Made by a program: the position numbers and the translations under genes
In this document: piece after piece, positions 43,583-51,668 of the stretch
How the letters are laid out: every line of letters begins with the position of its first letter
Position numbering within the stretch: position 1 is the stretch's first letter
Notes under the pieces: generated by a model
The model's input: the letters and a program-made list of their open reading frames with translations, nothing else
Database searches by the model: none
Told to the model about the DNA's origin: nothing
Origin: JAJRXC01 sp047639555
GTDB lineage: Bacteria; Actinomycetota; Acidimicrobiia; Acidimicrobiales; Aldehydirespiratoraceae
Direction: 5' to 3'
NCBI GenBank assembly: GCA_047639555.1
Contig: JBLIOE010000016.1
Coordinates: 1-64,000, forward strand
DNA length: 64,000 nt

Positions 43583-44607
43583 TCGTCAGCTTTGTGTATC
43601 CCTCGTCCGGACAGGTCACCGGCGGCGAGGCCGTGTTGTACGAACTCGCGAATGCGATGAGTCGCGCCGGCGCAACCGTCCACTTCCTCCACGGCCCGAA
43701 GTGGGGCAACCGGGTGGACACTCTCGCCGATCTCCCGCCGATCTGTTCCGAGGGCAGTGTTCACCACCACCTTGTCGACGCATTGGACGACGAGGGTCTG
43801 CCGGTTGCCGACGTGGTCTTTGGTGCGCCGGGGTTCGCCGGTCTTGGCCTGCCGGCAACCATCGTCCAGGGCTACAAGATGCTCTCGGAAGAGTGGGAAC
43901 GGAAGTCGTATCTCACCCCCGGTCCCAAGTTCTGTGTTGCGACCTGGCTCCAGGGAGTGGGCGAAGAGGTCTACGGCGTGACGCCTGGTCAGCTGCTGCA
44001 CTTGCCGCCGGGCATCGATCACGATCAATTTCGTGTGACGACGCCGCTAGAGAATCGTCCGATCGATGTCACCGTGCTGCATCACCCCCATCGTGAGAAG
44101 GGGTGGGGCACCGCCCAAGCCATGCTCGTGGCGTTGCGCGAACGTCGGCCCGAGTTGCGGCTGCGGGTGTTCGGCCGTCGCCTCACGAATGACATACCGG
44201 AGGGTGTCGAGATCGTAGATTCGCCGGACCATCGTCAACTCGCCGAGGAGATCTACGCCACCACTCGCGTATTCGTGCAAACGAGTCGTACCGAAGGGTT
44301 TGGTCTCACGCCGGTCGAGGCCATGGCGTGTGGCGCCGCGCTGGTCACCACGGATTGCGGCGGCTCCCGTGACTATGGCTTGCCGGGCAAGACTGCCGAT
44401 GTTGTTCCCGTCGAGGACCCGTCCGCCTTGATTGATGCGGTGGAGGCGTTGCTCGATGACGAACCCCGCCGCCTCGGTTACGCCGAGGCGGGTGTTGCCC
44501 ACATCAAGATGTTTGATTGGGACCGCACCGCTCGCAACACCCTGGTGAACCTCGAGGCGTATGTCGCCGATCCCGAGCCGTACCTTGTCCCGCCGGTGAC
44601 GGCCTAG
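43579..44607 (+). CDS. GT4-family glycosyltransferase
   Basis: A 342-residue GT-B fold enzyme. The N-terminal donor loop is YPSSGQVTGGEAVLYELANA and the C-terminal nucleotide-sugar site is TSRTEGFGLTPVEAMACGAAL with the E-x7-E pattern. It resembles the convergent gene at 44604. It would transfer a hexose from a nucleotide sugar in the cytoplasm. Its end overlaps the end of the convergent gene by 4 bases. Confidence 0.92.
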   Translation: MIVSFVYPSSGQVTGGEAVLYELANAMSRAGATVHFLHGPKWGNRVDTLADLPPICSEGSVHHHLVDALDDEGLPVADVVFGAPGFAGLGLPATIVQGYKMLSEEWERKSYLTPGPKFCVATWLQGVGEEVYGVTPGQLLHLPPGIDHDQFRVTTPLENRPIDVTVLHHPHREKGWGTAQAMLVALRERRPELRLRVFGRRLTNDIPEGVEIVDSPDHRQLAEEIYATTRVFVQTSRTEGFGLTPVEAMACGAALVTTDCGGSRDYGLPGKTADVVPVEDPSALIDAVEALLDDEPRRLGYAEAGVAHIKMFDWDRTARNTLVNLEAYVADPEPYLVPPVTA

Positions 44608-45641
44608 GGACGACCAAATTCGGTCGGTGCCGCCCGGTAGCGCCCGAGGAAGTCTTCGAGTTGGTCACCACAGCGCTCCCACGACAGCGTTGCGGCATGG
44701 TTGCGGCCAGCGTGGGCGATCCGGGAGCGAAGGGATTCGTCGTCGAGGAGTCGGGTGACCTGGTTGAGGAGCCCAGAGCGTTCGGGATAATCCGCGGTCA
44801 GTGCGGTCTGGTCGGCGAACGCAAAATCACGAGAGCCACCATTGTTGGTGGTGACGAGGGCGGCTCCGCACGCCATGGCCTCCACGGCCGGCAGCCCAAA
44901 ACCTTCGACTTCGCTCGTCCACAAGAAGATGGACGACCGGTTGTAGATCTCCTGCGCGAGGACGTGTTGGTCAGGGCTCTCGTGGAACTCAATCCACTCC
45001 GGCAACGGCTTCTTGGGGACCTTGGTTCCGAAGCCAACAATGGGTACGTCCGGTCGCCGGTCGTGGAGGTCTTCGAGCACCTCTAATGCGAGGGCGGCCC
45101 CCTTCATCGGGTGGGCGTTGTAGCAGAACGACACTTGGGCCGGTCGGCCGTCGATCGGCCGCGAGAGCGGGAAACGGCGGTGGTCGATGGCGTTGGAGAT
45201 ATGGATCAACTGCTCGGCCGGCACCTGATGATCGATGGCAACGTCAACGAGCCATTCGGCGATGCAAATCTTCGGGCATGGCTTGCGGAAGTTCTCGAGC
45301 TCGCGGTCGTCGGGATACATCCGATAGCCCTGAATCCAGCAGACCGGGAGTCCGATGCGCGGATGCTCCTCGACCATCGTCGAGTAGCCAAAGAAAATGT
45401 CGGCCGTTGGAATTTCCTCGGGCGTCGCGGGCCCAGAGGTCATGAAGTGATGGATCAGCGGTTCGCGAAAGGTGTACCAACCGATCTCGTTAAGGCTGGC
45501 CACCGCGTCGCCACCGAAGAGTTCGTGGTGGAAGAAGTGCACCGTGTGGCCTCGTCGGGCCATCTCGGTGGCGAACTCGTAAACGACCGCGTTGCCGCCA
45601 ACCGGGTGCCGGGTGCTCGGCGCGAGGAAGTTGAGAATCAT
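44604..45641 (-). CDS. GT4-family glycosyltransferase
   Basis: A 345-residue GT-B enzyme, paralogue of the convergent neighbour. The N-terminus is APSTRHPVGGNAVVYEFATE and the donor site is WTSEVEGFGLPAVEAMACGA. The FCYNAHPMKGAALALEVLED segment is the usual link region. It is coupled to the FkbM methyltransferase gene upstream (4-base overlap), which suggests that the added sugar is methylated. Confidence 0.92.
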   Translation of the reverse strand: MILNFLAPSTRHPVGGNAVVYEFATEMARRGHTVHFFHHELFGGDAVASLNEIGWYTFREPLIHHFMTSGPATPEEIPTADIFFGYSTMVEEHPRIGLPVCWIQGYRMYPDDRELENFRKPCPKICIAEWLVDVAIDHQVPAEQLIHISNAIDHRRFPLSRPIDGRPAQVSFCYNAHPMKGAALALEVLEDLHDRRPDVPIVGFGTKVPKKPLPEWIEFHESPDQHVLAQEIYNRSSIFLWTSEVEGFGLPAVEAMACGAALVTTNNGGSRDFAFADQTALTADYPERSGLLNQVTRLLDDESLRSRIAHAGRNHAATLSWERCGDQLEDFLGRYRAAPTEFGRP

Positions 45642-46360
45642 TCGTCAGGGACAAAGAGTGTGCGGAGATGTTCGGTCGGAGCGTCGGCGTTGGCGACCGC
45701 CTTCGACAGGTAGACAACCTCGCCTTGGTCGAGGAATACCTTCCCGGCGTAGAGTTCGTGGGTGTCGGCCAGGAGTCGATCGATGTCGCGACGGGCCTGG
45801 CGTGAGTCGTATTCGACATAGAGCACGCGCACCGTCGGCAGGATGTCGCAAAGGCTCTCAAGCACGTCGACTTCGCAACCTTCGACATCGAGCTTCATCA
45901 CGTCGATGTGGTCGAGGCCAGCTTCCTTCACCCAGCCACCGGCCGAACGCACGGGAACAGATTCGTGGGATTCTGTCGCCCATTCGCTGGCAACCAGCGA
46001 TGACATACCGGAGTCGCTGTTGCCTTGGAAGAGTGGCAGTTCGCCGTCGTAGGAGTGCAGGGCGATGGGATGGATGTCGATTTTTGGGTGGGCGGCCGCG
46101 TTCTTGGTGAGAAAGCTCCGCTGATGACTGCCCGGTTCGAACGTGTGGATCACGGCATCGGGGTAGTGCCGAGCGAAATGCACCGCCGCGGCGCCACAGT
46201 TGCCGCCCGCATCGAAGACGACGCTTACGTCGTCGATGAACGGCATGATCGGGTAGGTCTCGTTCTTCAGGATTGACTGAGAGACCCATGCGGACACGAG
46301 TGTGTCTTCGCATTCGAATTCGAACGGTTCACCATCGGGCGGTTCGATCGTCAGCTTCAT
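45638..46360 (-). CDS. FkbM-family methyltransferase
   Basis: About 240 residues from ATG 46360, which has TACACT 9 bases upstream on this strand. The SAM motif is VSVVFDAGGNCGAAAVHFAR, with IHTFEPGSHQRSFL and the FkbM trait VMKLDVEGCEVDVLESL. It would O-methylate a sugar hydroxyl. It is followed directly by a GT4 gene and divergent from a sulfotransferase-like gene with 36 bases between the starts. Confidence 0.9.
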   Translation of the reverse strand: MKLTIEPPDGEPFEFECEDTLVSAWVSQSILKNETYPIMPFIDDVSVVFDAGGNCGAAAVHFARHYPDAVIHTFEPGSHQRSFLTKNAAAHPKIDIHPIALHSYDGELPLFQGNSDSGMSSLVASEWATESHESVPVRSAGGWVKEAGLDHIDVMKLDVEGCEVDVLESLCDILPTVRVLYVEYDSRQARRDIDRLLADTHELYAGKVFLDQGEVVYLSKAVANADAPTEHLRTLFVPDE

Positions 46361-46396
46361 CGCGACGGAAGTGTAGGTCGCCGATTCTGATGCCGT

Positions 46397-47158
46397 ATGA
46401 GCCAAACGACCGATGGTCGACCCCCCGAGGGTGGCTGGTACCGTCGAGGGGTCGTGAACGCCAATAACTCTGGTCAGAACGCGGCGCGAGATCACGCTAT
46501 TGCGATCGCGCTGAGCCGCCAGGCAATTCATGACTATGTCGCGCAAGGTGACCCGTTCGCCGTGCCCCACAGCGTGCAGATCACGTCGTACGGAGGATCG
46601 GGTACCACGGCGCTCACCGCGAACTTTATCGAGGCGGGTTTGTCGCTCCCTCGTGGGCCAGGCCAGTGGCCACACAAACATCAGCGGGTACCACCCGCTG
46701 CTGACGTCGTTCCCGATGGCTTTCGAGTGATCTATGTGCTCGGCGATCCGCGTGATGCAGTGCTCTCGGTGTTCCGTCGCGGCATCCAGGTCGGCCACTG
46801 GTCGGGGCTGAACCACTATGGCGACGACGTGCCGATTCCCGCGGCGCTAGATTCACTCGACGCCTTCATCGAGAACGGTGAAGATCTCTTCGCTCTTGAC
46901 GACCATGTGCAGCAGTGGCTCGACCATCCGCCCGGTTACCCGGTGATGTTTTTGCGCTTCAATCGCATCGATAAGGCATGGGGCGACGTCGCTGAGTTCG
47001 TCGGCCTTCCCCACGGGAACCCTCGTCTCTCGTTTGAGTCGCGCCACTCCGATTGGCGTTCCGAAGCGCCAGTTGTTCGCGACATGCTCGACTCGCTCTA
47101 CCGCAACCTCGCCGAGCGCATCGATCAGATGCCAGCTGCGATGATTGTGAACCCATGA
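46397..47158 (+). CDS. Sulfotransferase-like P-loop protein
   Basis: A 253-residue protein; the start at 46397 is uncertain because the first 50 residues show no domain. The PAPS-type loop is QITSYGGSGTTALTANFIEAG and the second site is VIYVLGDPRDAVLSVFRR, as in sulfotransferases. It overlaps the next gene by 4 bases. A role in sulfating the same glycan is likely, but the acceptor is unknown. Confidence 0.7.
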   Translation: MSQTTDGRPPEGGWYRRGVVNANNSGQNAARDHAIAIALSRQAIHDYVAQGDPFAVPHSVQITSYGGSGTTALTANFIEAGLSLPRGPGQWPHKHQRVPPAADVVPDGFRVIYVLGDPRDAVLSVFRRGIQVGHWSGLNHYGDDVPIPAALDSLDAFIENGEDLFALDDHVQQWLDHPPGYPVMFLRFNRIDKAWGDVAEFVGLPHGNPRLSFESRHSDWRSEAPVVRDMLDSLYRNLAERIDQMPAAMIVNP

Positions 47159-48093
47159 CCTCGCCGGTTGTCTTCAACGTGGTCTGGGCCGGCACGGTCT
47201 CTGCTCAGCTCGGCTATTTCGTCGAGTCGCAGATGGCGCAGTCGACGGCCAGTTATCGATTTATTGTCAACGCGTGTCCCGACGACGAGCTCCGACGGAT
47301 CGAACTGCTCGCCGATAAACACGCCGACCGCGTCGTCGAGATCTTCTCGGCGTCGAACACATCGGACATGGAGACCCACGGCCACTGTCTCGACCTCGTG
47401 CGGGCCGCCCGGGACGATGGCGACTACTTCGCCTTGATCGATACCGACATCAAGGCCAAGGGTCCGTTTCTGGCGCCGGTGCTTGAACTGGTCGATGAGC
47501 CCGGTGTCGCTGCGGTGTGTGGTGGTCGCGGCGTGTGGTGTGAGAACGACGTGATCCCCGAAGGCCACGTGGGAGTGAACGGCGAGTACTTCTACGACGC
47601 CGACGGTTTCTTCTTCGGAAGCCCGCACTTTGCGATCTACGACCGCGCTGCACTCGACGACACTGTCACCCGGTGGGGTGTCGGTTTCGGCGTGAATGGC
47701 GGCGGTCTCAGCGATGAGGCGACGGCCGCCCTCGAGGCCGCCGGGCATCGTTATTGGTTGTGGGACACCGGCAAGTTGCTCAACACGTTTCTGCAGATCG
47801 ACGGGTACCGGGTGGTGCATCACGAGCCCGACAATCTGATGCACATCGGCGGTGTCGCCCACTATCTCTCCCCGCCAGAAGCGGTGAAGGGCAGCGGAGT
47901 GATGGCGCTGGGAAGGGTCGACGAGACGCGCTGGGAATCCTCCCGCTTCGGAGTCGCCGGCTTCTGTGCCGATGTGTTGATGGCGGCCGATGAGGGTCAG
48001 CCCAGTCCGGTGATCCCGAACAAGGTCGATGACGTGTTGCGAGCCAAGCTTGAGATGGTGCGTCGCGAAATCCTCGAGATGGTGCTGCCCTAA
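47155..48093 (+). CDS. Putative GT-A-type glycosyltransferase
   Basis: A 312-residue protein from ATG 47155, coupled to the upstream gene. The first part reads VVWAGTVSAQLGYFVESQMA and then FIVNACPDDELRRIELLA. A DxD motif in YFALIDTDIKAKGPFL fits a nucleotide-sugar/metal site. I do not recognise a named family, but length, DxD and context support a glycosyltransferase. A hairpin follows its stop. Confidence 0.6.
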   Translation: MTSPVVFNVVWAGTVSAQLGYFVESQMAQSTASYRFIVNACPDDELRRIELLADKHADRVVEIFSASNTSDMETHGHCLDLVRAARDDGDYFALIDTDIKAKGPFLAPVLELVDEPGVAAVCGGRGVWCENDVIPEGHVGVNGEYFYDADGFFFGSPHFAIYDRAALDDTVTRWGVGFGVNGGGLSDEATAALEAAGHRYWLWDTGKLLNTFLQIDGYRVVHHEPDNLMHIGGVAHYLSPPEAVKGSGVMALGRVDETRWESSRFGVAGFCADVLMAADEGQPSPVIPNKVDDVLRAKLEMVRREILEMVLP

Positions 48094-48102
48094 AACGACA
48101 AC

Positions 48103-48124
48103 ACTCCCCGCCGAAACGGGGAGT
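48103..48124. terminator. Hairpin terminator between glycosyltransferase and tRNA-Arg
   Basis: ACTCCCCG-CCGAAA-CGGGGAGT is an 8-bp perfect stem. On the minus strand it is followed by TGTTGTCGTTTT, so it fits best as the intrinsic terminator of the leftward tRNA-Arg transcript. It may also stop the rightward one. Confidence 0.7.
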
Positions 48125-48132
48125 GAAGTTGG

Positions 48133-48206
48133 CGCGCCCGGAGGGATTCGAACCCCCGGCCTTCTGATCCGTAGTCAGATGCTCTATCCAGCTGAGCTAC
48201 GGGCGC
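48133..48206 (-). tRNA. tRNA-Arg (ACG)
   Basis: The minus strand gives a full cloverleaf of 74 bases: acceptor arms GCGCCCG and CGGGCGC, D arm AGCTCAGCTGGATAGAGC, anticodon loop CTACGGA with anticodon ACG, and T arm GGGGGTTCGAATCCCTC. The anticodon A would be edited to inosine to read CGU, CGC and CGA. No CCA is encoded. Confidence 0.95.
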
Positions 48207-48305
48207 AACGAGAGGAAAGTGTACGCCTGGGAAACGCAGGCGCCACCAGTTTATCCGGAGATCAGCCCTTGGTTTGTTTGTCGCCCACGCCCTACGGTGC
48301 GGCGT

Positions 48306-49850
48306 GTGACGCACGAACAACCGTGGTGGCAGTCGGCGACGATCTATCAGATCTATCCGCGAAGCTTCTGCGACTCCACCGGCAACGGTGTGGGAGACCT
48401 CGGCGGGGTGATCGCTCACCTCGATCATCTTGCGTGGCTGGGCGTCAACACTTTGTGGCTTTCGCCGATCTTTGTTTCACCTATGGCCGATCACGGCTAC
48501 GACGTCGCCGACTACTGCGACATTGATCCGCTCTTTGGTGATCTGGCTCAGTTTGATGCGCTCGTGGTGGCCGCCCACGAGTTGGGCGTTCGGGTCGTGC
48601 TCGATTGGGTGCCCAACCATTCGAGCGATCAGCACCCATGGTTCGTTGAGTCTCGGAGCGCCCGTGATTCTCCGAAACGCGACTGGTACGTCTGGCGTGA
48701 TGGTGACCCCGCCACCCCACCGAACAACTGGACAGCGGCGTTTGGGTCGGGGCCCGCGTGGACATGGGACGACGAGACCAGTGCTTGGTTTCTCCACCTT
48801 TTCACTCCCGATCAGCCCGACCTCGATTGGTCCCATGCACCCGTCCGAGACGCGATGCTCGACACCCTGCGCTTCTGGCTCGATCGCGGTGTCGACGGAT
48901 TCCGCATGGATGTCGTGCACCTGATCGCGAAACCTGACGGTCTGCCCGATCGAGCGGACGGTGAGGGCTCCCCGATCCTCGAGATCGATGAGCCGCGGGT
49001 GCACGACCATCTGCGAGACATTCGGGGGGTGCTCGACGGCTACGACCATCGACCAATGTCGGTGGGTGAGGTCTATCTCCTCGATCCGGCGCAGGTCGCG
49101 ACGTACTACGGCGATGGCGACGAACTGCACCTGAGTTTCAACTTCTCCGCCCTTCACAGCCCGTGGGATGCGGCGGCCTGGCGAAACCAGATTGTTGCTG
49201 CTCAAAGCGCCTTCGATCCCTCGGCTGCGTGGCCCACATGGGTGCTCTCGAACCACGACCAAACCCGTCATCGCCAGCGTTATGGCGGCTCGGAGGCGAT
49301 CGCCCGTGCCGCGGCGGTCTTGCTGCTCACACTGCGAGGCACTCCGTTTCTCTACGCGGGCGAAGAGTTCGGGTTGGAAGACGCCGATGTGCCGCTCGCG
49401 ATGCGCCAGGACCCAGCGGGGCGCCGTGACGGATGCCGAGCGCCAATCCCGTGGACTGCGGGTGCGGGTCACGGTTGGACCCGACCCGACAACTGGTTGC
49501 CGTTTCCACCCGAGGCGGATCGCCGCAACGCCGAATCAATGCGGGCCGACCCGTCGTCGATCGCTCACTTGTATCGCCAGATGCTCCAACTCCGACGAGA
49601 GTCGGCCGCGCTCAGCGGCGGGTCGATGACTCTGCTCGACGGGCCGGAGTCTCTCGTTGTGTGGGAACGCCGTGACGGCGAGGAATGCTTTGTCATCGCG
49701 GTCAACATGGCTACTGAGGCCGTAGAGCTCGACCTCGATGGGTCGTGGACTGTGGCTGTCGACAGCACGGTTGGCGCTGGCGCACATGGAGTATTCGACG
49801 GCGTCGTGGCCGCGAATGCAGCGCTGGTGTTGGCACCATCGACAAAATGA
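48306..49850 (+). CDS. GH13 alpha-glucosidase / alpha-amylase-family hydrolase
   Basis: About 514 residues from GTG 48306 with TACGGT 7 bases upstream. The front IYQIYPRSFCDSTGNGVGDL is the GH13 oligo-1,6-glucosidase/alpha-glucosidase type. Catalytic regions are VVLDWVPNHSSDQHPWF, the nucleophile in DGFRMDVVHL, the acid Glu in VGEVYLLDP, and VLSNHDQTRH. It has no signal peptide, so it would act on internal alpha-glucosides such as maltose, trehalose-derived or glycogen fragments. A hairpin terminator follows. Confidence 0.92.
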   Translation: MTHEQPWWQSATIYQIYPRSFCDSTGNGVGDLGGVIAHLDHLAWLGVNTLWLSPIFVSPMADHGYDVADYCDIDPLFGDLAQFDALVVAAHELGVRVVLDWVPNHSSDQHPWFVESRSARDSPKRDWYVWRDGDPATPPNNWTAAFGSGPAWTWDDETSAWFLHLFTPDQPDLDWSHAPVRDAMLDTLRFWLDRGVDGFRMDVVHLIAKPDGLPDRADGEGSPILEIDEPRVHDHLRDIRGVLDGYDHRPMSVGEVYLLDPAQVATYYGDGDELHLSFNFSALHSPWDAAAWRNQIVAAQSAFDPSAAWPTWVLSNHDQTRHRQRYGGSEAIARAAAVLLLTLRGTPFLYAGEEFGLEDADVPLAMRQDPAGRRDGCRAPIPWTAGAGHGWTRPDNWLPFPPEADRRNAESMRADPSSIAHLYRQMLQLRRESAALSGGSMTLLDGPESLVVWERRDGEECFVIAVNMATEAVELDLDGSWTVAVDSTVGAGAHGVFDGVVAANAALVLAPSTK

Positions 49851-49852
49851 CA

Positions 49853-49881
49853 AAGGCCCGAACCCTGAGGGCTCGGGCCTT
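49853..49881. terminator. Intrinsic terminator after the GH13 gene
   Basis: AAGGCCCGA-ACCCTGAGGGC-TCGGGCCTT is a 9-bp stem directly after the stop, followed by CTGATT. Being symmetrical it may also end the leftward tRNA-Ser transcript. Confidence 0.8.
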
Positions 49882-49905
49882 CTGATTGGGTTTCCCCATC
49901 AAGAG

Positions 49906-49995
49906 CGGAGACGGTGGGATTTGAACCCACGAACGCCTTAACGACGTTACTTCCTTAGCAGGGAAGCGCCTTCAACCGGGCTCGGCCACGTCTCC
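49906..49995 (-). tRNA. tRNA-Ser (GCT)
   Basis: The minus strand forms a class II tRNA of about 90 bases with a long variable arm (GTAACGTCGTTAAGGC region). Acceptor arms are GGAGACG and CGTCTCC, the anticodon stem-loop is CTTCCCTGCTAAGGAAG with anticodon GCT, and the T arm is GTGGGTTCAAATCCCAC. It reads AGC and AGU. No CCA is encoded. Confidence 0.95.
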
Positions 49996-50037
49996 TTAAC
50001 GAAGCGAAAGGCTATCTCGGGTCGCTTCTGTCGCGTC

Positions 50038-50103
50038 ATGCGTTACCGACTTCTCGCTCTGTTCGCCGTGTTTGCCCTGCTCGCCGAAGCCGTCGCGGGC
50101 TAG
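50038..50103 (+). CDS. Possible 21-residue hydrophobic peptide
   Basis: ATG 50038 opens MRYRLLALFAVFALLAEAVAG and a stop, a peptide with basic start and a hydrophobic core like a signal or membrane micropeptide. It overlaps the end of the convergent sulfatase gene by 4 bases. No ribosome-binding site is seen, so translation is doubtful. It may equally be a chance frame or the remnant of a longer exported protein. Confidence 0.25.
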   Translation: MRYRLLALFAVFALLAEAVAG

Positions 50104-51617
50104 AACATTTTGTTCTTTGCGGGCCCACCGCCGGCGGCGGCATCGGGCCAGCGCGCTTCGAGCTGATCGGCGATCGGCGCGCGACCTGTTGCCCGAAGTC
50201 GTTCGAGATACTCCGGCAGCTCACCCCACACATGGAAGGGGCCGCCTTCGGCGAGGACCGTGTCGAGCGGGTCGACGCCGGTGATGGACGTCGCCAACAT
50301 CGACTCGCGCCACGCGGCGAGGCGGGCTCGGGCATCGGCGACGAGTGCGGGTTCGTGGTCGGCGCGGTCGTCGCGTAGATGGGGGTCGACGGCGACATCG
50401 AAGAGCATCACGTCGGGATAACCGTGGTAGCCGTCGTGCATTGTGAAAATGCACAACCAGTCGTCCCACCGAAGCGAGCGCTGCACGGTCCAGGCGCCAT
50501 GGGAGAGCACGAGTCGATCGCGGCCGGCGGAGCCGTCGTCTTGCCCATCGCCGCTGCGCAGTGAATCGGCGAAGCTCTCGCCGTCCCAGTTGCCGGGCAC
50601 TTCGGCTCCGGCGAGTTCGAGGATCGAAGCGGCCAGGTCGAGCTGGTAGTGATTGCCGGAATCGACTCGACCGCCAGCCACCCCGTCGAGGCCGGGCCAC
50701 ACGAGCACACCAGGAAGACGGTGGGTGTATTCGTCGGCGGTGTGGTGGTCGGCGTAGACGCCGAGTTCGCCGAAGTTCTCACCGTGATCGGAGCTCACAA
50801 GGATGGCGGTGTCATCAAGAATACCCAGGTCCGCGAGGTCGTTCATGATGATGCCGGTCATGGTGTCGGCCCGTTTGATGCCGGTGTCGTAGCCATCAAT
50901 GAGGAGGTCGACATCAGCGAGATTGGTGAGTTCACTCGGCATCAGCGCAAAGTTCGACATGAACCCTTCGCTTGGTGCGAAGCCCATTGTTTCTTGGGCC
51001 GAGTGGGGACCCGCTAGGGCCCGGTGCTCCTCGAGAATCTCCTCCGTGATCCAGTCGGGGCGGCCATCGCCGAGCGCTTCGGCCATCTCGGCCGTGCCGA
51101 TGTAAGGCGTGTGTGGATCCCAAACATGCACATGCAAGAACCAGTTCTCACGGGTGGCCGCGTTGCGGGCGATCCAGTCACGGATCATCGGCAACGAGCC
51201 TTCGGAGAAGAAGTTGTTGTACCCGTCCTGCAACGCCTCGTTGAAGCCGGCGTACCACTGCAACGCCGAATGGTGTTGGCCGAAAATCGAGATGGTGGTG
51301 GTCCAGATGCCGGCACGGCTCAGGACGGAGGCAAACGAGTTGTTCACCCGCGGTGACTTGAACCCGCGGGTGATGCCTTCGTTGAACGGTTCGGCGGCGG
51401 TACCGCCATGGCCGACCGCGCCATTGTGAATACCGAACATGCCGGTCTGCAGCGCCGAACGCGACGGCAGGCACGGCGAGTCCGACGTGTAGAGCCGATC
51501 GAAGCGCAGGCCCTGCTCTGCGAGGCTGTCGATGTTGGGCGAGGTTGGCCGCGGGTATCCGTAACAACCGAGGTGGTCGGGCCGAAGCGTGTCGAGGTCG
51601 AGGTACACCATGCGCAT
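50100..51617 (-). CDS. Type I sulfatase
   Basis: A 505-residue alkaline-phosphatase-fold sulfatase. The N-terminus YLDLDTLRPDHLGCYGYPRP gives metal-binding Asp residues, and SPCLPSRSALQTG is the C-x-P-S-R motif whose Cys is changed to formylglycine. Further metal ligands are in LVSSDHGENFGE. No signal peptide is visible, so the enzyme seems cytoplasmic. It could hydrolyse sulfate esters taken up by the cell or correct sulfation of the local glycan. It needs a formylglycine-generating enzyme, not found in this window. Confidence 0.9.
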   Translation of the reverse strand: MRMVYLDLDTLRPDHLGCYGYPRPTSPNIDSLAEQGLRFDRLYTSDSPCLPSRSALQTGMFGIHNGAVGHGGTAAEPFNEGITRGFKSPRVNNSFASVLSRAGIWTTTISIFGQHHSALQWYAGFNEALQDGYNNFFSEGSLPMIRDWIARNAATRENWFLHVHVWDPHTPYIGTAEMAEALGDGRPDWITEEILEEHRALAGPHSAQETMGFAPSEGFMSNFALMPSELTNLADVDLLIDGYDTGIKRADTMTGIIMNDLADLGILDDTAILVSSDHGENFGELGVYADHHTADEYTHRLPGVLVWPGLDGVAGGRVDSGNHYQLDLAASILELAGAEVPGNWDGESFADSLRSGDGQDDGSAGRDRLVLSHGAWTVQRSLRWDDWLCIFTMHDGYHGYPDVMLFDVAVDPHLRDDRADHEPALVADARARLAAWRESMLATSITGVDPLDTVLAEGGPFHVWGELPEYLERLRATGRAPIADQLEARWPDAAAGGGPAKNKMF

Positions 51618-51668
51618 GGCGGCCCACGATAGATCGGGCCGTGAGCGGACCCCGAATGTGCGGCCTGG

